Below are positions 56,685 to 64,000 of a stretch of DNA of 64,000 bases, in pieces. The position numbers and the translations under genes are program-made. The notes under the pieces are model-generated. The model worked only from the letters and a program-made list of their open reading frames with translations. It was not told where the DNA came from and ran no database searches. Each line of letters starts with the position of its first letter. The first letter of the stretch is position 1. This DNA is from Spinacia oleracea (taxonomy: Eukaryota > Streptophyta > Magnoliopsida > Caryophyllales > Amaranthaceae), in assembly GCF_020520425.1 (NCBI RefSeq), contig NC_079487.1, forward strand, positions 108,906,141 to 108,970,140, given 5' to 3'.

Positions 56685-56723
<39 letters not shown>

Positions 56724-57270
56724 CCCCCCACCCTTCATTTCCTCTAATTCCCAACTCTTTCTTCAATTTTTCTCTCTAATTCTTCTACTTCCCTAAATCT
56801 ATCTACAAATACCGACGGGACGACGCGTTAAACCCTTCCCGCTATTGCAAGATTTGCAACGGGCTTGAACAAGAATTATTTTTAGAAATTAATTAATTTG
56901 AGGGCTTAGCCTGGCCTGATTATGTGGATGGGTGAACTCTACAATCTCTCATTGAGTAATGATTTTTGAATGAGCTTTTTGTTCGGCTTGTGTTTGGCCG
57001 CAATTCTTCTATTCTTTGCCTTGTTTTGCCACCCAGGTATAATTTTATACATCCAGTATTTAATATCAGTATGCCGTGGATCTGTCATTTGGGCATGCTT
57101 GTTTGCACCTATGTTCTGGACTTGTCATTGTAATTGTTAGAACCTCTTGCTTCGATAAATGAAGGTAAGCATACAATTGAGTATAACTATTTGCTTACCT
57201 TTAGTTTTTGCAGAATATATTCAATTGATAGAAGTGGCTTCAGTTTTGGTGTCAGCATTAAAAGACAAGA
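56493..57270 (+). promoter_or_regulatory. Promoter and leader of the Integrator subunit gene
   Basis: Includes the hydrolase 3' UTR, then a (CT)n tract typical of plant leaders. TTTTTGCAG near 57210 could be the acceptor of a 5'-UTR intron just before the ATG. No TATA box is assigned. Confidence 0.4.
56690..56729 (+). repeat. (CT)n microsatellite with C tail
   Basis: About 15 CT units followed by nine C residues, probably in the 5' UTR or core promoter of the following gene. Confidence 0.9.
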
Positions 57271-60200
57271 ATGGAGAAAATTTCTGCTGCCTGGGCAATG
57301 GGATGGAGCATTGAGCTTGAGAAAGGCCTTCGGTCTAGAAAACCAGGTAACAGAAAATCATTGTTTAGGTTTATAAATTCACGTGGACATTGCACATAAA
57401 GGCATGCCTGTCTGCAGATAAAACCTTTTCTTTATAGCGTGTACTTGTATGTGGTTCTCGCAGATGTCTTAGACTCTTAGCATTTCTAATGAGTATTTTC
57501 AAAAAGCTTTTGAGTATGAAAATTGTTGAATATAACGTCTGATTTGCTCATTTGAAGGATATATGTGGTTTATTGTTGAGAAAATTCCTTGATTGACTTG
57601 TTTTATCTGCTGACTTATCTTTATTTTCAGGTTATTCTATTGAATCAATAAACTTGATAGGTCCTAGACTAAAGCAGTGGAGTAAGGAGCCACAACCCAC
57701 ATTAGCTGTATATAACATGTATGGCTTAGCTCCTGGGGAGGATAGGGTATTTGCAGATGCAATTCTACTTAGGCTTGCAGATGCATTTGTATCCGGGGAC
57801 AAAGATACGAAAATCTCGGTCATAAGAGTGCTATTGTCAATTCCGAGGCACTACAAGACAAAAGATAGCCAACCACATGGAATCTTTTCAAACTTGAGCG
57901 AGGAAAACAAAATGGAGTTTTTGAGAAGATTTAAAGCGGTTCTTAGTGCTGAGAATGTTGAGTCCAGAGCATTGTCTTTAATTCTGCTTGGATGTTGCGC
58001 TGAGCTGGCTTATGATGTTGTTGAAATTAGACATACAATACTATCTGATTTGTTCTCTTGTCATGTTTTGGAGGTGAGGACCAGGTTAGCATCTTCTATT
58101 GCTAGATGTAGTTTATCTGGATTCTACCTTATTTTTTGATTGCAGTTTTCTTATACTGTTGCATCTGGTTAAATTGTAACTCTCAATTCTAACATAGTTT
58201 AATCTGATATATCAACAGCGGGAAATCTGCTAACACCACCCGAATTTTCTAATGTCTTCTTGACGATCTTGAATCTTTCTTCTTCAGGTTAGTGAGGAGG
58301 GTAGTTTAGCACACATCCGTTTCACCTGTTGAGAATGCTCTTAGCGTTTAGTTTCAGTTACATTTCTCCTTAATGTGTTTGCAACAGAGTGAACTGTCTT
58401 GTGAGCCTAAGATGTGTCTCTACATGTCACTCTTTTTAGTTTCAAACTTGTTATGTTGCTAGCAGTTAAGGATTTCCTTCTAATTGGTGTAATCACGAAA
58501 GACATTGTTTTAACCTCCTCTGTTGGCTATCTGTCAATCAGCATGAGCCCAAATTTCCTATATCAAGTCAGTAATGAAAAACTGATAGTTCAGGTTTCTG
58601 TTTAGAGAATCAAATATTTTTCTTTAGTGAGGAAATTAAGGTAGATTTTGACTGGTCATCAAGTCAAGAGCAAGAAAATGCTTGTGCCTTCAAATTGTGG
58701 ATATATGTATGCTTCAGTCCAGGTTTTTGACTACTAGATGAATGTCAGAACTAGAATGCTTCGCTGAAAACTAGAACACTACTGAACTACTATCTAGTTC
58801 GTACTTAAGTAGTGGCAGTGGTTCGACCATGATCGACCAACTCTTTTCCTTTGTACTTCATACAGGTTACTCTGTAAATTAATACTCCTTATATTGTGCA
58901 TTCCTACTGAATCGCGGAGGTCATGTGTTGTTGTAGTTCTTGGTTAAATTCTCGGACTTGTTGCCTCCAATAACTGCAATTTTCCTTCAAACTCAATAGA
59001 TCCCATCAACCATCCATCCATCCATCCATCCATCCATCCATCCATCCTTATTTGTTGTTGAGAAGTGGAAACCTGCCACTGGAAGGGTCTATGGCATTGG
59101 TGATCATGAATTCATGATGTATTCATGCTATATCCTTTACAAACAAGGTGAGAGGCAAGGGTTACAGGATTTCTCTTAGTAATTAAAAAGAACTTATGTT
59201 TTACCTACGAAACATTTTCTCAAATTACATGATCATTTTATGGACATCTGCATGACCTCCTTGTCACAATACCCTTCTCTCTTGCAGATATACATTATTC
59301 CATGTGTTTAGATAGTTGTCAAGTTCCTGTCAAAAAGAAAAGAATATAGTTGTGAAGTGGTTGCTTTGTGCAATTTACACAGCCCTAAGCACATATTTTA
59401 CTTGTCAACATAAAAGACATAAGTCGTAGCTGATGTTTGATTGCCATTGTTCCTTTACAGGTTAAAGCGTCACTGTTTGCAGCTGGGTGCCTTTCAGATT
59501 TTTCAGATGACTTTGGGTTTGTTTATTTGGAGAGTCTGATCAAACTTATGAATTCACCGAAAACCTTGCCAGCTCTAAGAATTGCCGGAGCACGGACTTT
59601 TTCTAAAATGGGATGCTCAGTTTTACTTGCGATTAAATCATACAAGGTATTTTTTATTTATATGCTCCTTTTGCTTTTAGATAAATGTGCTTTGTCTTAT
59701 TAATGTCTTCAATTACCCAATCTGCAACATCTTTTATTCATACAAGCCTCTATGGATTAGGTTTCCCCTATTATCAAATGCTGTAACAAAGCGTGAAACG
59801 ATTTTATGTCAGACAACATATTGTAACTGTTGAAGCTGGTGGAGTTGCATGTACTTTTCTGGTGGGTTGCTCTGTTTATGTAAAGAATTTTACCGATGAA
59901 CCATGTGCTGAAATTGTCCAAACATGGAATAGTTGCTCATTAGGAGGGATGTGTAGAGCAAGATATGCTAATTAAAGAATGCATTCCCTGTGCATTCAAA
60001 ATCTTGGCTGCTTGGCAGTCTCAGCAAATCGATTCTCATGTTTAAATTAAGCTGGGTTTTCGAATTTCACCTTGTTGCACCGTACCACAGGTCCACAGCA
60101 CACTATTTAACCAATGCCTCTCACAAAAGTTTCATCTGTGGTAGGGTCTCAACTTTTCGTTAAAAGAGTTAAGACTATTTAGCAGATATGTTCCGAATTC

Positions 60201-63200
60201 TTCTTATGGCCACACATTTTTGAACTTTGATAGCCAAACTTACTACCTGCTCACCACACCTTCATGAGAAATCAGCATTTTTTTTTAACAAAGTTGTTTC
60301 TTTCTGAAATCTTAGACAACGCTTCATGATTATGAACATGTTTGCAAGTTTCAGTTTAGTCTATCCAAATAATTGTATAGTTTGTATTGTGTGTTGTAGC
60401 TATATAGGTGGGGGATTCTGATACTCTAGAAATTCTAGGGCAATGTGGCTGTATGATGAAGCTGTTTATCTGCTATTTGATGCAGGCTGGCGCAGAACTT
60501 GTAAGAAACACTCTGGAAGAGGATATATTGGCCACTCTGTTGACCTCTCTCACGAAACTTTCTTTGAAAGCGTCCATTTTGATTTCTGATCAGGTAAACA
60601 GTTGAAGTTCCAATGTCAGTATGTCTGGATGTACTACCTCATAGTAGTTCTTCTGTGCTCACTCTGGCCAACTTACGATCCTTGAACTTATGGTAGATAG
60701 AGGCATCACTCGATGACTGTAGATAGACTCTAGCTTTCTTATAGGCGCATATCATGGTGCTAACTGCTCAATGTTAATTTGTTGCTCTTTATGTTTAGTG
60801 GTTTCCTTCGGTCCTGCAAAAGCCTGTCTAGTTAGGCTGTAAGAATGCAAGATTTGAAAACTTGTGCTTCATTTTGTACTATCCGTTTTTGTCAGTACTG
60901 AATTTTGGGAATATGTTGCATCTTTTATGATGGCAAATAATCTGTTTTTAATTTTTTTAATTTTAATACATGCATGGAAGATAATAAGTATTTATTTTGT
61001 TGGTCTTGTTATGAGTAGGTTTCAGTCTGACAGTCTAACCAAAAGATTTTGTCCTTTTTGGTCAGACCAATTAACTTTTCAATCCGTGGACTATGGACCG
61101 TGGTGCACATAGAGCATGGTGCACCAAAAGAACATATGTACATAAGCAAAAGAACATGACACTACGACAAAAGAACATGCGATATAATATTTCACTTTTT
61201 TGTTATAAAAATAATATATTATTTTACTATTTATTAAAAACCTAAACAAAAAAATACTCATGTTCTTTTCTCGTAACCAGATGTTCTTTCAACTATATAC
61301 TAGTGTTCTTAAGGTGCACCCTGCTCTATGTGCACCATGGTCCACCTTCTAAATTGCGCTTTTCAGGTTCATTATTTTTGTTTTTTTTATTTAATTTGTA
61401 CTTGAATTAGACTGATTTTGTCCTTTTTGGTCAGACCAATTAACTTTTCAGGTTCATTATTTTTGTTTTTTTTATTTAATTTGTACTTGAATTAGACCGT
61501 TTTTTACAAGAATGTTCCTTTGGTTATAACCAAAATACAAATACAGTGGTGCAGCAGTTCATGCTTTATCTTGGTTGTGTAATTACCAGTTCCTGAAGCT
61601 TGTTTTTACTCCATTGTCTAACTATTCTATCCATTGATCCTGGCTTCTCTGCGCAGATAGGCCTGCTCAGTTCATTTCTGGCTCAGAAAGCAAGCTTTCG
61701 CTTACAGGGAACATTGCTTAGATGCATGCGTAATATTGGCGAGGATGCAGCATGCTTTTTACCTTTAGGCGCTTTTCCATTTCAGAGTTTGTTCAGAATG
61801 CTTGACGAACCGAATTTGCCTTCTGCTTTGCGTTGTGAAGTGCTACAAATTTTCCTCAAGGTTAATTTTTTTATTTGATTTGGTTGAGACATTTCCTGTA
61901 CTTCTTTAACTATCCTGATTGTTTTGCTACTACTGAATTTCTTGTAGATTCTTGCATATGGGTTACCTGATATGCTTTTTATTGCCACTGACAACTTCAT
62001 GAAACTATTGAGATATGTTGAGGATGCAACTTGCTCTCCAATATTTTCTGTAAGACTCCTAGCTTTTCAAATCTTGGTAAGTATAGCTGATAGGCTGAAG
62101 GGAACAGAGAGCTTTGAGGTTAATTCTGTTACTTTCACAACTGGAATTGTGTCAGCTGTGATTGATCAGATAACTCTTTTGGTGAGTCTGGTGCCAGGTG
62201 GTATTTCTAGCTCTGAAGTAGAGCAAGAACTGGGAATCATGCTCAAACTGCTACTTTTACTGTTTGAGAATCATTCAGAATTAGGTTCTTTCATAGTGGA
62301 TAAACTACATACTGTTATCAAGAACATGGTAAATTCGCAAAACACGCCTTCATCTTCAATACAGGATTCTGAGGTACACAAAGTTGTTAATACATCAAAG
62401 CAAAATTGTTCTGTGAGTGTATTGATGTTTTACATCTACAGATTTTTGGTGGCCTTCCTAGAAATTCTGGATGATTTTAGTGCTTCTAGTGAAATAGTTA
62501 GCAAATTGAAACAACTGGTCTCCTCTGTTTGTGACAGTAATTTATTTGATTGTTCTACCCACACATTCTTTGCCCTTCTTCTGCATGTCAATTGGAACTG
62601 CCTTTCATCTGATAACAAGTATAGCAATTTCGTTCATGGACTGAGTGGATCTCCTAGTACATTGCTTGAGAGTGAAGCACTCATTCATGTATGCGCAAAA
62701 AACATGCTTACAGGTGGGGATAATTGGCGTGCCTACAAAGCTGGAAGATATGCTGCCTGTGAGGGAGAATGGGATGTGGCTAACTTTATATTTCAGCATC
62801 TAGAAGCAAAGGTTCAGTCTAAATTTTGCTGTCAGTGGTTAAAATTCTTAGTTCAGTTCACCCATTCTGAGAAGACTGTCAAAGTGCTGCTTCAGAAAGC
62901 GTCGTGCTGTTTGCCTCTGGACCATGTCTTGGTGCCATCTGCTGTGGATGATATCATCGGAAAACTTGTTGATTCCCTTGATAATGTTTCTTCATCTGAC
63001 AAGATTTTGGAAGTCATTTCTTTACAAACACAAACCCTTTGTTTCCAAAGATGGTTCATGGCCTTAAGATTTAAGGTTTTACTTGTATTTGTGGATATAT
63101 TTAAACTCTTAAATGGTTGTCTAGTTTCCAAGGCTGGCTTGGAGAGTAATAGGCACATTGGGGGAAGTGACGTTACTGATGGAAAACCTATTTTTCAAAA

Positions 63201-64000
63201 GATGAAAGACACGATGTCTTATTTGGTTGGAGTATCTGCAAGACTAGCTAGTATTGCAGAGGAATATGATTTGATTTCCTCATCTTTTGTTGACTTGGAT
63301 TCCAAAAGCTTGAATGTAACTTCAGCCCTTGCATTCAGTTGTTCCATGTTGGCCTTCTGCACCGACTTTACTAATCTGACTCCTAGTCCACCTGCTTTTG
63401 GCGAGCTGAAAAACGAATCTGGCTATCGCCAGTGTGTTATTATCAAAGATTTTGCTGTGCGTTTGTGGCATATGGACTCAGAGATCAGTATGGATCTCCT
63501 GTCACTATTAAAAGAATATAAAGTGCATGAGAGATCATTGCATTTACTTCCTGGATTTGGGACACCAAAAGTTAATCATTTCTCAGACGATATTCTAACA
63601 TTGTGTATATCCAGTATCAGAGGGTTAATTGGATGCCGAAATCCTTGTGTGAGTGTTGAAAATGAGGATACAATGTGGCAAGTTTACAAGGATCGTATGC
63701 AACTCCTGTTAAGTATAGTCGAAGCATGGATGCATATCCCTTTTCGGATTCCCAAGTATTTCTTCAGATTAAGGTATGATGATACTGCATTTATTGATGT
63801 ATAACACTTATCTTGTTACTCATGCTGTATGAAGTGTTAGCTGACAACTTTTGTTATAATGGTAGTCTTCGGTATGATCTGAAATTATCGTTTCAGACCT
63901 TATGGAAGTTCTTACTGTGTCCCTCACTTTAGTGTATTGTGATGAAGTGTGAAGCGTTAGTCTCGCAGTATCATGAGATGCAGGATAAGACCTATGTGAG
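57271..64000 (+). CDS. INTS7: Integrator complex subunit 7 homologue (3' end uncertain)
   Basis: Large helical-repeat scaffold protein of the nuclear Integrator complex, which trims snRNA 3' ends and attenuates transcription; the Arabidopsis counterpart as I recall is EMB1895 (essential for embryogenesis). Exons are 57271-57346, 57631-58073, 59461-59646, 60486-60593, 61657-61860 and 61948-63773, all in phase, giving 947 codons plus two bases. Recognised blocks: MEKISAAWAMGWSIELEKGL at the start, RLKQWSKEPQPTLAVYN in exon 2, VKASLFAAGCLSDF in exon 3, RLQGTLLRCMRNIGE in exon 5 and a very long sixth exon ending RIPKYFFRLR. A GT donor follows at 63774; a CAG acceptor at about 63895 would add PYGSSYCVPHFSVL and a stop near 63944. 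Homologues continue further, so the real 3' end may lie outside the window. Intron 4 holds the 61082 MITE. Confidence 0.85.
59011..59047 (+). repeat. (CATC)n microsatellite
   Basis: Nine CATC units in intron 2 of the Integrator subunit gene. Confidence 0.95.
61045..61498 (+). repeat. 85-bp tandem duplication; copy 1 interrupted by a MITE
   Basis: Copy 1 (61045-61413) and copy 2 (61414-61498) both begin GATTTTGTCCTTTTTGGTCA and end TTGTACTTGAATTAGAC. Copy 1 contains the 277-bp element 61082-61358 after AACTTTTCA; copy 2 reads AACTTTTCAGGTTC without interruption. Confidence 0.88.
61082..61358. mobile_element. Short MITE of the GTGCAC/AAAGAACA family
   Basis: Near-perfect inverted repeats: GGACCGTGGTGCACATAGAG at the left, and the inverse of GGACCATGGTGCACATAGAG at the right. 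Both are followed inward by GGTGCACC and then AAGAACA. Outermost bases at the right read AAATTGCG, as in the 2.6-kb relative (AAATTTGCG). CTTTTCA (61075-61081, 61359-61365) repeats on both sides; the expected 9-bp duplication matches at 7 positions. Located in intron 4 of the Integrator subunit gene. Confidence 0.85.

Noticed and set aside
58074-59460. Extra exons in intron 2 of the Integrator subunit gene
   Set aside because: Exon 2 and exon 3 join in phase at a conserved-looking HVLE|VKAS boundary; frames in between are short and carry no similarity.

Overview
This is a window of plant nuclear DNA, almost certainly from a eudicot. The genes are intron-rich and GT-AG spliced, and the plant families present are RPS21, AVT6 amino-acid transporters, alpha-SNAP and Integrator subunit 7. 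They sit in AT-rich DNA packed with plant transposons. The recurrent TACTCCGTA-type repeat text and the repeat styles are reminiscent of Caryophyllales (Amaranthaceae), but that is an inference and no species is claimed. Exon limits were built by hand from reading frame, splice consensus and remembered homologues. All sum to whole codons except the window-truncated last gene.

Genes from left to right. A small membrane-anchored ARM-repeat protein lies on + (1353-5625) and converges on RPS21 on - (6738-7175). Two AVT6-type amino-acid transporters lie in the same orientation on - (11918-15134 and 21472-24448), with identical intron phases. A 15 kb repeat block follows, then alpha-SNAP on + (47350-53700, nine exons), an intronless-CDS alpha/beta hydrolase on + (55539-56492) and the Integrator subunit 7 homologue on + (57271 to the window edge).

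The rest is mobile DNA. Eight non-autonomous elements with long terminal inverted repeats look Mutator-type, most with an exact or near-exact 9-bp target duplication: 9090-10134, 18574-20375, 24763-26407, 28902-29280, 29984-30527, 43417-44396, 44552-47178 and 61082-61358. Several have tandem subrepeats inside the TIRs. One carries a GRF-zinc-finger reading frame. Two share GTGCAC-rich ends and internal AAAGAACA text. There are also three Helitron-like elements in one orientation, three Stowaway MITEs, three Tourist-like MITEs (TAA/TTA duplications), hAT-like MITEs (8-bp duplications), two SINE candidates, a LINE fossil and a polyadenylated retroposon in an alpha-SNAP intron.

The centrepiece is an 8.9 kb Ty3/gypsy Tat-lineage LTR retrotransposon (33304-42229, target duplication GTTTG), itself inside an older TIR element. 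Its gag is truncated and its pol is broken by three TAG stops and two frameshifts. On the opposite strand it carries an apparently intact, spliced 690-aa gene with its own TATA box and a 5'-UTR intron. This antisense gene and the GTGCAC/AAAGAACA transposon family are the most interesting things in the window.
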